Positions 42,533 through 53,852 of a stretch of DNA of 64,000 nucleotides are shown in pieces. The stretch is from Phoronis australis (Eukaryota > Phoronida > Phoronidae), in NCBI GenBank assembly GCA_002633005.1, contig NMRA01000255.1, forward strand, positions 246,931 to 310,930, written 5' to 3'. Numbering within the stretch: the stretch's first letter is position 1; each line of letters starts with the position of its first letter. The translations under genes were made by a program, and so were the position numbers. The notes below the pieces were generated by a model, which worked only from the letters and a program-made list of their open reading frames with translations, was not told the DNA's origin and did not search any database.

Positions 42533-43508
42533 TTTTCTGCTTACTCCTTGAACCGATTAGATTGTCAGTCTTGCAATTGACCATTTGTGTAATACAGGCA
42601 TGTCTTAATGCCTAATCGCTATGTATGACATGTTCCTTAAGCATTGTTAGCTTATTATTTCCAGAAAGTAACCATGACAACTGAAATCTTCCTTGTTAAC
42701 TGATAAGTGTGTGTTGGAAGGCGAGCAGCATGGGTTTACTAGGTCTTGTCTCCAATATGACCTCATTAAATAATGCAAGGGTCCTGTCTCTTGTGTTGCT
42801 ATCGTTTTCAAAATTGTTTCTGATGAGTTATTGTGTTTGCACGTAAATTAGGAGTGAAGAGGGCTGCTGACTCACAAAATTTTTGCAGTATCTGTAAAAT
42901 TATTGTGTTATTGTAAGCTTAAACAATTTTGTTCGTACTGTTCTTACAATGTAAAATCTTCTGATATGTGGACATTAAAAGGTCCTTATTTTCTAAAACG
43001 TCTTGAAACAGATATGCTGTTATTGGCGATTCCATTATGTTTGTTCCATCAGATGTCAAAACAACACTGTCAATGCATTAAGTGATAAATTTTCTCATCT
43101 GTTAATTAATGCAAACATATCATGGAATTGCTTTCTTAGTACTTAGAGGCTTTTAAAATCGATCATTTTATGGGTCTAATATGTATACTTGAAAGGTTAT
43201 TTATAAAGAATTAGTGCTTGGGAATGAATGTAGGCTCTTGCCTCTTAAAAGGACAATGTCATTATTTATTATGTAACAGATGGGAAGCTACTGCGGAATC
43301 AGTGATCAACATGGTATTTGTAATAACAGAGAGGCAACATTTTGAAAATTTCGTATTTTTCTGATTTCTGCTAAGCTTCACTGTTTTCGATTTAGAAAGA
43401 TTTCCTCATTTTGTGTGTTTGTACTGTCGTTCAGTTTCAACCCCAGCTACAGATTCATGTTTCGTATCAAATCACTTGATTGCATTTCGCTCTTTTTCAG
43501 ACATTGAG

Positions 43509-46500
43509 ATGGCAGAAGCAGGTGAACATGTGAATGGGGTTGGTGGTTCTGAGAAGGTAGCCATTCTTGATGCTGGTGCTCAGTACGGCAAGGTTTGGCG
43601 GCTTTTTCTTTGTTACTTGTCTCGTGTAAATTGTTACCTTATTGTTTGGTAAAAATTCTTCAATTTGGTACAGAACATGACAGGTGGGTGAAATTTCGTT
43701 TTTTTGTCAAATTTTTTAACAAAAGCTACTTCTCTAGAAATTTCACTTTGCTTTTAGCGTGGTTTATGTGGTGTAGTTATATGGCAACTTTAGCAATTAT
43801 TTTTGTCCCTGATTGAAGAATTTTTACCCTCTAATATTTGGAGTTGATTTGATAAATTAAATGTGAACTTGTTCATGAAATATCAAATTTTATTTCTTAT
43901 CGTTGTTGACCTGGACATGGTGTTAACTGCGCAGTCTAGCCCTGGAAGATTGTTTGTTCATGTAAAGGGTAGATTTTGACTTGGCCGACCGTAGTGTAGT
44001 AGGACCCTCATGGTTGGATTGTGTGTTTTTTGTAAAATCATGTCTTGCGTAAATATTTGGGTCAACGCCGATGCTTGTGTTCAGCGCTCAGTCCCTACTT
44101 TTGAAAATTTTTCCTTCACTCAGTTTTGTGTTGGTCACCTTATCTAAGTTCTGTTGACCCAAAACATGCATTGCAGCGATAAGTCTTCACTTATGGAACC
44201 CGAACAAAAACTATGCCATAGTCCTTCAAACTATCCCATAATGCAACTTTCCAATCTCAACATTCAGTTACTTCAGTCCACTTTTCTAGGTTATGCTTGA
44301 AATATCTTGAGCTCTCTCAAAACACTCATGAAACACTTGCTTTTTTCTAGCAGGATTTTGCATGATCTTGGTTTTTCTATGGAAAGTGATCAGGACATTT
44401 CACGTGTTTTCTGACTAGCTGATTACTGTTCAAAATTTTTCTTTGTAATTGAAAGATGAAGAATATTAACCAGTCAAGTTTGTTCATTTCAGGTGATTGA
44501 CCGAAGGATTCGTGAGTTATCAGTTGAGACGGACATTTTACCTCTGGATACACCTGCTTTTACACTGAAAGAGAATGGTTACAAGTAAGTTGCCATTGTT
44601 CAATAGATACTGTCCGTTTACTGCTATTCTGGATAAGCTAGTAAATTACAGTTTTGCAACGGTGTTGTTGCAGTGGTAACTACACTTCCCTTTTGCTACA
44701 GTCTTCAGTTGTTATGCCGACAACACATCGCAGGCCCAATTCATTCATGACTATGACTGCACAGTACTGCTTGCCTGGACATGGGGCTGCCGTAAATGCA
44801 GCTGGCTTTCAGGCCAAGCTAGCTTCTAGTCCAAAATGTCCGTAGTGAGAGTACGGGCAGGTACCTGTCCTGCAAGACCTGAAGAATTGAACACACATCC
44901 TCCGCACGCGGAAAAGTTATGCATCATGATGCAGATTAGTTGTAGTGGGATTACAGCTGGTGGTGTTGCCACTGGGACAACTGCTTTTCGCCAGTTATGG
45001 GTGTTGTATTGTGTACGGCTAGTATGTCTAGTCAAGAATATGGATATAAAATATGATAGCAGGCTGTGATGTGAAAAATACTCATCTTATATTTATGCAA
45101 TGAAGAGAATTGAGTTAAAACCTAAATCTGTTTAAATAATCATTTGTGTTGCTGCTTCAGGGCTATCATAATCTCTGGCGGTCCAAGTTCGGTGTATGCT
45201 GACGATGCTCCTGTCTATGACAGCGACATCTTCAGGTGTGGTCTTCCTGTCTTAGGAATATGTTATGGCATGCAGGTAAGTTAAGACTATGAATTAATTA
45301 TAAGCTATTTCTTTTGTATTTTGATTAAATTGTGTAGGTGAAAATCTGATGAATTGTCAACTATTTTATTCTGATTATTTGGCTTTCAGTCACTGTGGAA
45401 AAATTGAAAACTTATGGGAAATGACAAAAATGGTTTCCATGCATACAAATCTCATAGAAATTGAAAATGTTTAAAAAATAAAAAATACTTTTTAAACAGA
45501 TTGTGGCGAATCTACTTCTTTGGGATGCTAATGTGAGTGTTATTCACTTTGAATATTGCAAGAATTTCTAGAAAAATTATCAGTTCCACTATTTTTGAAA
45601 CACTGACAGAATATTAACTCTTTCTTATCAATACAGTTTTTAAATTCTTCACCTCTTATAGCATATGTGTGTATGCGCTAAAAAAAATTACCCAATTAAC
45701 ATTTCCTAAGTGCATAATCGCTATTGCTTTTTTACAATTCAAAGGTCACATTTTCCATGTAAGGGAAATGTGCTACGTCTATGTCTTGCCATTCCAAATT
45801 CGTAGACGTGCTTTGCCAGAAAAATCAACAAAGCGACAAGCAGATGTGAAGACAATTTTTTTTTGAAATTTTAAACTAAAGGAAAATGCTGTGACATCAA
45901 CAGCAATTTAAAATCTTTACGAGCACACCATAAAAATACCTGGTGAACAGATTGTCTTCTGTTTCAGTGTCAGAGAACTTGAATAATGTAATTTAGCCTG
46001 TTTTTTTTTCATTCTATGCCACTTTAAGTTAATGAGAACTTTTTTGTTTGCAAATCTTATCTTGAAATACTATTCAAGGTCATGGCAAGAAAATCAAGTT
46101 TTGTTTCGGGAAATGGTGCTGTAATATCTCAAGAAGGGAGCTTTAGATTGTGTCACTTGATAATTAGTACCTAAGAGTAGGTGGGCATCTTAAGGCGCTA
46201 GTTAATTTTGGTGACCTTGAGATAAATTTCAATGAAGTGTAAAATATTCAAAGAGTGATTTTATTTCTTTCAGATGCTCAATAAAGAATTTGATGGTGCT
46301 GTCACTAAAAAGTCTGCCAGGGAAGATGGCCAGTTCACCGTCAGGGTGAATACCTGTTGTAAATTATTCAAGTAAGTGTCGACGGTGGTACTGATCACAA
46401 ATTACAAAGTGTCCCATTAGTGAGACAAGGTGCTTTAGCTGTTAGTCAAGCCACATGCAAGCTCTAACCAATGATTCATCTTTATGGCTCTATTTGGGGC

Positions 46501-49461
46501 TGAATATCATTCCCATTTCCTTATGAAAAATATTTTAATGTCACGTACAATTCGGTGATAAGGCCCAAAAATTCCGTCCATTGATAAAAAATTCCCACTC
46601 TAAGTTAGAACCAGTTCTGCAAAACATTGATTTTGGCTTCATGGGGTTTTCTAATTTGGAGTGGCCACCAAAGGGTGGAATTACGGGTGACACGGTTATA
46701 TAGGGGAGTCCAAATGTTTAAAAAAAAGACCCACCCAGTGAAAGAGGCAGTGGCATTAACTTTTACTTATTATTGTTTACTATAAGTTTAAACACATAAC
46801 ACTTATCAAATGAAAACATAAATATGCCAGGTTCTATATATATTTAATTATTTTCATGGTTTGCCTGCAACTGAGTGGGGTTTAGTGACTTATTTCATGG
46901 TTTGCCTGCAACTGAGTGGGGTTTAGTGACTTATTTCATGGTTTGCCTGCAACTGAGTGGGGTTTAGTGACTTATTTCATGGTCTTGGCCCATTACTTCT
47001 CCCGAAAATGCAAAATTTGTGCCCTATGGTTGTCAAAGAGTTGGGAATGTCATGGCAGTTTTTCACATGCATAGGAAGCAGCCAACAAAACTACTGATGC
47101 AATTAGATGAGCCCAATTGTGATTTGTCGTTGACTTGAGCAATCCCCAAAAGCATAGTAGTTACATAAGTGAGAAATGCAAAAGTAACAACCAATAAGAT
47201 TCACCAAAAGCATTTCTATTCAAGGTTTTTTGACATTCCTAACACTACTGTTGGGTCTGACCAGTGTCGCAGTGTACATGGAATATTTGCTAGTGTGCTA
47301 AGAACGCACTTATCGTCTGTTAAATTTCTTAATTCTGAAGTGATTGATGGCCATGTTTTAATGTTTTGCCCGTCCTGCCAAACCTGTTTAAATATAAATT
47401 CTTTCTGTACAAAAGACGGTAACTGTATAAACCTCTGGGGCATCCCCTCAACCACTAAAAACTCCTCTCAGAAAGTGCAGGCACCTGGCACGAAGCATGT
47501 CATTAGTTGTAGTTTACAAAAAACATTTTGATGTGAAAAACAGTGGAGTTGATCAGCTTTGTGACTGGGCTCTCTCATTATTTGTCATAATTGTAGAAAA
47601 TTCTTTTGAAATTTTTTGCTGTTTTTTACATTGAAACTTGCCTGGTGCCTTTTTTACTAATTTTGTATTCGGTCAAGGACACCTACCCTTGTGAACTATC
47701 TTCCTTGTTATTGAATTCATTAGAAGGTTACCTTTCTTTAGAAAAATGTTGTGTTGTTCTGTAATTGGCACTCTTCAGATGTTTGGTGAAAGTGAAATGA
47801 CTACATTCGGAGTTACTAAAAGTCTATTTTAGGATTGTGACCTGAAAGGACAATGGCTCAGATTATCCTGTACCTATATTATGTAAAAGTTGAAATGACA
47901 TGACATCTGACCGAAATCGGTATGACACATCAACTCGACATCAACTCGCCCCTGTTGTTACTCTTTGATGTTGCAATCTCGTCATATGGTGTTTCAGGAA
48001 TCTTTCAGATGAACAAGTGGTGCTGCTGACGCATGGGGACAGCATTCACACTGTGTCAAATGACATGAGTGTTATAGCTATGTCTGGGGATATCATTACA
48101 GGTGGGTTGTCATGGTTTAAATCTGTTACAAGTCTCTCAATACCCCAATTGTTGGGTCCAAATATCAGCCCCATTCCAACCTGAAAAACTTTAAATTGAA
48201 AAGTACATTGAAATTCTCCTTACAAGGTCTAAAAAGTTCCTTGAGTGGTCAAGAATTGTTCTCTTGGTGGTAGATTTAATTGATAAGTGCTGAAGTTCAC
48301 ACTTTCCAAGCCTTATACAGATTTAATTTTTGGCTCGTTCAAATGAATTTGTTGATGACCTTGGGGGGAGGAGAATGCATATTTCCCTTGAGATGTGCGT
48401 GGGCCACGTGCACGAGACAAGCATTATAAAGGTTCCGCATTACTAATTAAAATTGAATAAGCGATAATAACATAACTTTTTTATTAGAGACTCAGATGTG
48501 AAAACTGAGGATTTCAGCATCCAGGAAATGTTTCGGAAGTCAGACATTTGGTAAAAAATCAAGAAGAGTTTATCTTGTAGCTCATAGAACTCTGAATCAA
48601 AAATGCCAAAAACCTTTTTTACTAATATTGAAGTTGTGTAGGTCTCAGTGAAAAATCACAGTTAGGAGGAATAGCCACATGACTGTTACTCTATGGGCAT
48701 CATGTTTCATGCACGTAATGTATTTCTATGATTATCAGAGATTTGAAAAATGTTTCGTTTCTTAAGCTGACATGTGGAATGCTAAAAGTACTATAAACGC
48801 ACCTTTGAAATAGGATACCTGGGCTTCATTAAAATCGCAATTTATTGTCACCTGGGGACAAGGCTCAATAAATTGAATTGCTCAGGTTGGTTATTTTTAT
48901 GTGCTTAACTTGGTCTCAACCAATGACAAAGGCAAAAGTCATTTACGGGGTGTTGAATTTTAAGAACCAGTGTGATGCCCAATGTTGAATGGAGAAAATT
49001 GGTTCCTAAAATGTAGGACCCCTGTATGTGAACTGCCTGCACTTCCTTAGCCACAAATCGCTTCTAATCTGATAAAAGACAGGTTGAAACCAATTTTGTA
49101 ATGGCAAGTGGCCTGGTAAATCAAAAATTAATTTCTTTGATAGGTGGGTAAAAAGCACCTTATAATGTATTTGACAAACTTTAACCCTTCAGTTGGTAAT
49201 CAAAGGATTTAATTCCGGTTAAGTTTCATTCAAGGTTCACATGGTGTTTTTGCTCTTTCACCATCAGGTATTTGTAATGAGGAGATGAAACTGTATGGCG
49301 TGCAGTTTCACCCTGAGGTTGATCTGACCGAGAACGGGCGGCAGATGTTTCACAACTTCTTGTTTGACATCGCTGGTTGCAAGGCGACGTTCACAATGCA
49401 AAGTCGGGAAGACATATGTATTCAGTACATCAAAGATACTGTTCAAGACCACAAAGTGCTG
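43509..49461 (+). CDS. GMPS: GMPS glutaminase-domain exons (residues 1-229)
   Basis: Exons: 43501-43592 (coding from 43509), 44493-44584, 45161-45275, 46274-46371, 47998-48101, 49268-49461. The class-I glutamine amidotransferase triad is intact: nucleophile Cys93 in GICYGMQ, with His179 and Glu181 in VQFHPEVD. The oxyanion-region motif SGGPSSVY (64-71) and DAGAQYGK (21-28) are also present. The domain is followed by [16 protein letters not shown], the linker into the synthetase half. Introns hold a 41-bp minisatellite (46852-46982) and long AT-rich stretches without other recognised genes. Confidence 0.95.
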
Positions 49462-52400
49462 GTGAGAGTTATGATGTCAAAAACACTCTTACCTAGAGAC
49501 ACAGTGCAATATTTTCTTGGTTTAAACACCTTTGTTGCATTTTTATTCTTCACCAGAATTCAAGTTGTTGATATTATTTAAATGAATCCTGTGTGATGAT
49601 GTGTCCCCTTAGCAACCTTTCGGTGCTGCTTTTTAACATGTAACTAAGCTACAGAGGCCTACCAAGTTTTCTTCTTTTGTTGCATTTCTCAGAAATCACT
49701 ACAAGTCTGAGTAAAGAACAAGTTGTTGCTATTTAGTAGCTAGTCAAATTAAAATGTTAGTTGTTGGTGCTTTTGACTTGCGAAAGTGTTGATGGAGGGT
49801 AGGTTGGGACTTTGTTATGAGAAATGTTTGATGTTTGTGACATTTTGTTCAGTGCTGTTTCAAATTAAACTTCTATTTCATCTGCTGCTTCAGGACTACC
49901 AGTCTTCCCCCTCACAGGTCAGCAAGGATGTTCTCATTAACAACGTCCTTTTCTTATTAGCATAGCTTTCTTACAATCGATATAGTTCCTTTATCATCAA
50001 CTACAATTCAGTTCTTTCTAACTCAATTATTTTCTCATTAACTGATTTGAACAGATTGTAATAATTCCTTGTCCATGATATTAAACAGATTTCTTTTTTT
50101 TCACATGCAGCAGCATGGCAGTGTTTATAAGTACATTCAGTTTATAAGTACATTCAAAATGCCTGTTCTTTCACTGAATGAATTAGTAAGAACTGAATTG
50201 TAGTTAATTTATAAAAAGAACTTTAGTTCAGTCATAAGAAAAGAATTCTTTGAATGAGAGAAAGATGTTAATGAGAACGCCTTTGCAAACCATTAGAGAC
50301 TAATATTGGTAGCATTGGTGTTTTCATAAATCAGATAAATAACATTAAAGAGAAAAATGGCATCTGATACCATCGCTCAACTTATTATTGATACAACTTT
50401 GGTATAAAATACTGAATGAAAGTGATGGGAGAGTTAATTCTTAATGTTTTGACAAGATGAGAAATGCAGCTGAACGCTAGGCACCATTTGTAGGCCCTAA
50501 ATGTGTGGAGGGTTGTCTAGGATCTTAATAAATGACCCCAACTCTTTGTCAAACAAATCGAAAAAAAAACCTGTGCTTTGTCAACCATTAAAAGTATTTT
50601 GTTTTGTGAAAACAATGATTTAGGATTAAAAAAATATGCTTCTTATGTCAGCTTAAAAGTTTTTTTCATGACAATTATAAGTGTAGTCTTTCATGCAAAA
50701 AGAGAATATTTTAAAAAGAATTCCGACCTCACACTATTTTGGAGAACTGTGCGTCTCAAAATTTCATTCTGAGAAATGATATTCCAAATTGGGAAATTTT
50801 CTAGTGTTTTACATTACCTTAAATAGCTATTTGAAATTAATATTAATAGTAGACCCATAAAATGCTTGATAGCTATGTCCACATCTTGGTAATCACACGA
50901 TTGAACTTATTCTGAAAATGAGCTATTTCTTGGAGTTCCTTTGATTTTTTTATGGACACATTTCTGTGCAAAAGTTGCAAACTCGGTTTCAAAAGCTGGT
51001 CTGTTCAAGAATCGAAACTTCTGTCTTTTTCAAGGAATGTTGACATCTTCATTTTTGACATGGGAATGGGTTAAAGGACCTTAAAAGAAAATCACAGAGT
51101 TTGCAGCTAATAAAAATCAGTGAAACAGATTTCGCAAGTTTCATGCTTGTCGAAAATACGGCGATGTCAGTGAAAAATCATGTTTTTTACAAAATTGCAG
51201 ACACTTTATTAGGAACATCTGGAAAAAGAATCGATAATCGAGGATTTTGAAATTTATAGTTTAAAGAGTTTACTTAAAAAGTTATTTTAACTATCCAGTC
51301 ATTGGTAGTGAAGGTATCGTATTACCTTAAGATCAAATATTTCTCGTTTGTGAATATGAAGGATTATGACTTCTAATTTTTATCGAAATAGTTACAGTGC
51401 AACTCATGTGGCAAATAGTGGTACTAAGATGTCTTAGAGTATGGCGAGGGAAGGTCTGCTGCCATCTTGTAGAAGCACATCATACACCTGTCTTCACTCA
51501 GTCTTCGTCTAAAGTTCTAAGCATTAACAAAATGTTTGTGAACTCAGTGTCCATGCACAAAATGTAGGGATGGCTTTATTCAATTTACTTAGTTCATGTG
51601 ATATTGCGGTGCATGTGATATTGCAGATGCTGCTCAGTGGAGGTGTTGACTCGACAGTGTGTGCAGCTCTGCTGCGTAAAGCTTTGCCGGAGGATCAGAT
51701 CATAGCGCTTCACATTAATAACGGGTTCATGAGAAAGGATGAAAGTGAGAATGTGGAGAAGTCGCTGAGTGACATAGGGTTAAAGGTGAAAGGTGAGCAC
51801 GGTTTGGGTTACAGCGCTTTATGTTAATAATGGGTTCATGAGGAAGCATGAAAGTGGAAATGTAGAGAGGTCACCGAGTGACATAGGGTTAAAGGTGAAA
51901 GGTGACCATGTATGCATAGGTAAAATACGGAACTGATCTCTCAATAAAAGTAATTTACTGTTGCATGTATGCAACCCACTGCGTAGTGGGGTATTTTTTG
52001 TATTCGGGCAGCTGTTTTGCGAAAAGTTCCCTTATGTTGATAATGGTGGAAGCGCAACCAAGTATACTGGACCTGTTCAAAGATTGGTTTTGCACAGTAT
52101 TAATTGCATTGAGAAATCTTTCCTTGACTTGTGTACCATTTGCAGTTGTGGATGCATCGCATACGTTTTACACTGGTGCCACAGCCATAACAGTCGACCG
52201 CAGTGACCCAAAGTCACGGAAACGGAAAACAAAGACCCTGAACACCACGACTAATCCGGAAGAGAAACGTAAAATCATAGGAGACATATTCATGCGTGTA
52301 AGTTAAACCTGGGGATCCTGTGAGCTGTCTGTCCAGTGATCTGCACGAGTTGGACGCTTTTCAAATTATCACGTGCCACGTACCAGTCAAAAGGTGTTGG

Positions 52401-53852
52401 TGATGTAATCCCCTCATTCATTTTCTACTTTTGACTAAATGCCCATCCGAGGTTTAAGTACAATGTTATTTGAGACGATCTGTTGTTTTTGGTTTTAAAG
52501 TTGATATCTAATATCTACCCTGTGTTTTGGTTTAACACCTTGCCTGCTTCACCTGGACGAATATAGTCTAGTCCATTTTCTTAAAGAGTGAAGTGTGTTC
52601 CTTTTTAATCAGTTTTGACATCTTAATTTTCAGGTTGCTAATGAAGTCATTGAAGAATTAAATTTGTCACCTGAAGATGTTTACCTGGGTCAAGGTGTGT
52701 ATTTATCAAGAATGTCTACCAACTGTAAAGTTTCTTCCAAGTCCACACATTGCAAGTCTAATATTTGTTGAAATTATCAATTATCAAAAGCTCTTTGCAG
52801 CATTGCTAAAATGTTCAAGATTTTTGCGCTGAAAATGGAATAAAATGCTCTTCCAAAAATTTCATTAATAGAATTTCTCAATTCCACTGTTCCCCCATTC
52901 TCTTAATTTGAGAAGCTTTTCTTTGTGTTGATAAAAATTCTAAACTTTTCAAAAACTTCAGTTACTTCACAAAGTTAACCTCTTTCGCTACCAAGTGCAC
53001 CTTTCAGCAACTTACCCAAAAAGTGTAATCGGTGAGTTTGGTACTTTCCCATTCTTGAGTTAATAAGTCCTAAATTTCACGGGAGCTAACTATGGTTGAT
53101 TGACGTTATCATACCACAGAATGTCACTTTATCCAAATCATAAACAACAATCAAGTTTTTCTGGTATCCCCCCTTTTCTAATGAAATTTATTGTTGTTAA
53201 TAGTTTACCTGAGTGTCCACTGTGATTGATGCAGAAGCATCTTAAGTGTTCATTGCTGATATTTTGACTCAAACTGGAAACGATTTTGATCTGGGTTTCG
53301 AGTTACAAATGTCAGACGAGGCTCTAGTATTTCAATCAAAACCTATTTCCACTTCTCCCTTTACGTTTCATCCGTTTTAGTAATTGCACCCTATTTTATG
53401 AGTTTCCCCAAAACCTAATTGGCTCTGGGAATGTAGTTCTAAAAACGCTTTGCAGTAAAAGTGTTAACTTCTGTATTCACTGTGTCTAACGATATTGTAA
53501 TTGCTGGCTTTAATAGAACCTATTTCCAAAAATACTTAACAGGCTACCACATGGACAATCCTCTTCTAGGTGATATTCAATTGATGTGTCAGGGATGTCA
53601 GCAGTTTGAGTTGTCTGTTAATCATTCCGGGCACTTTCACGTCTTGGCTACAGAGGTAAACAATTGAGCATCATAACTCCTCTGTAATTCAAAAATGGTC
53701 TCTGTTGTGTAGTCATGTTTACATTTTGATGCTTCTCAGGCACACTGCGACCCGACCTCATAGAGAGTGCGTCCCAGTTGGCCAGTCACAAGGCGGACGC
53801 CATCAAGACTCACCACAATGACACAGATTTAGTACGGGAGTTACGCAAGCAG
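43509..53852 (+). CDS. GMPS: GMP synthase (glutamine-hydrolysing), 5' ten coding exons, 3' end not in window
   Basis: Converts XMP to GMP using glutamine and ATP in the cytosol, the last step of guanine nucleotide synthesis. Ten exons join in consistent phase to 1179 nt, residues 1-393; the human enzyme has 693. Order is the class-I glutaminase domain, then the ATP-pyrophosphatase domain with its SGGVDS P-loop. The start is ATG 43509 ([13 protein letters not shown]), with a purine at -3 and a family-like variable N-terminus. The last exon found ends in LVRELRKQ, at the point where vertebrate proteins continue with the rest of the pyrophosphatase domain and the dimerisation domain. No such exon was found up to 64000. 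The missing part is probably beyond the window, but a disrupted gene cannot be excluded. Exon coordinates are in the two entries below. Confidence 0.95.
46372..47997 (+). other. GMPS intron 4, no gene recognised
   Basis: Apart from the 41-bp minisatellite I see no recognisable content. Open frames at 47169-47531 (plus) and 47216-47455 (minus) overlap and match nothing I know. They are probably chance or old repeat sequence. Confidence 0.4.
46852..46982 (+). repeat. Perfect 41-bp minisatellite, three copies
   Basis: A unit beginning TTTCATGGTTTGCCTGCAAC repeats at 46852, 46893 and 46934, with 8 bases of a fourth at 46975. Copies are identical, implying recent expansion. It lies in the GMPS intron between coding exons 4 and 5. 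Confidence 0.95.
49462..51626 (+). other. GMPS intron 6
   Basis: A 2.2-kb AT-rich intron with no recognised gene. At 49894-49917 a 24-base segment lies between GCTGCTTCAG and GTCAGC and could be a microexon in phase 0 (DYQSSPSQ). The 3' end shows CATGTGATATTGC at 51595 and again at 51612, where it is followed by AG to make the used acceptor. Confidence 0.45.
51627..53852 (+). CDS. GMPS: GMPS ATP-pyrophosphatase exons (residues 230-393)
   Basis: Exons: 51627-51792, 52146-52297, 52634-52694, 53740-53852. [15 protein letters not shown] holds the PP-loop (S233-S238) that binds the pyrophosphate of [12 protein letters not shown], the basic lid-like stretch [32 protein letters not shown] and [16 protein letters not shown] match the family. 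The 166-nt exon at 51627 has a repeated acceptor just upstream and a 109-bp tandem copy of its 3' end and donor just downstream. The residues after LRKQ, including the XMP-binding and dimerisation parts, are absent here. Confidence 0.94.
51705..51912 (+). repeat. 109-bp tandem duplication of a GMPS exon end and its donor
   Basis: From GCGCTTCACATTAATAACGG (51705) the sequence recurs from GCGCTTTATGTTAATAATGG (51814). The period is exactly 109. The unit holds the last ~88 bases of the 166-nt exon, the donor and some intron. The real donor is AAAG|GTGAGC (GT at 51793); the copy has AAAG|GTGACC (GT at 51902), weaker at position +5. The copy carries several substitutions but no acceptor. Confidence 0.92.

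Larger units (their letters stand above)
36531..43500. other. Intergenic region between the minus-strand gene and GMPS
   Basis: The two genes are divergent, so promoters for both should lie here. Around 37790-37913 a CCAAT box (CATCCAATCAG) precedes a possible first exon of GMPS ending ATGA|GTAAGT. The rest is repeats: a 151-bp tandem pair (38082-38385), G-rich repeat remnants (about 38690-38850 and 39264), a 63-bp array (40388-40708) and a hAT-type MITE (42028-42532). No other convincing exon was found on either strand. Confidence 0.55.
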
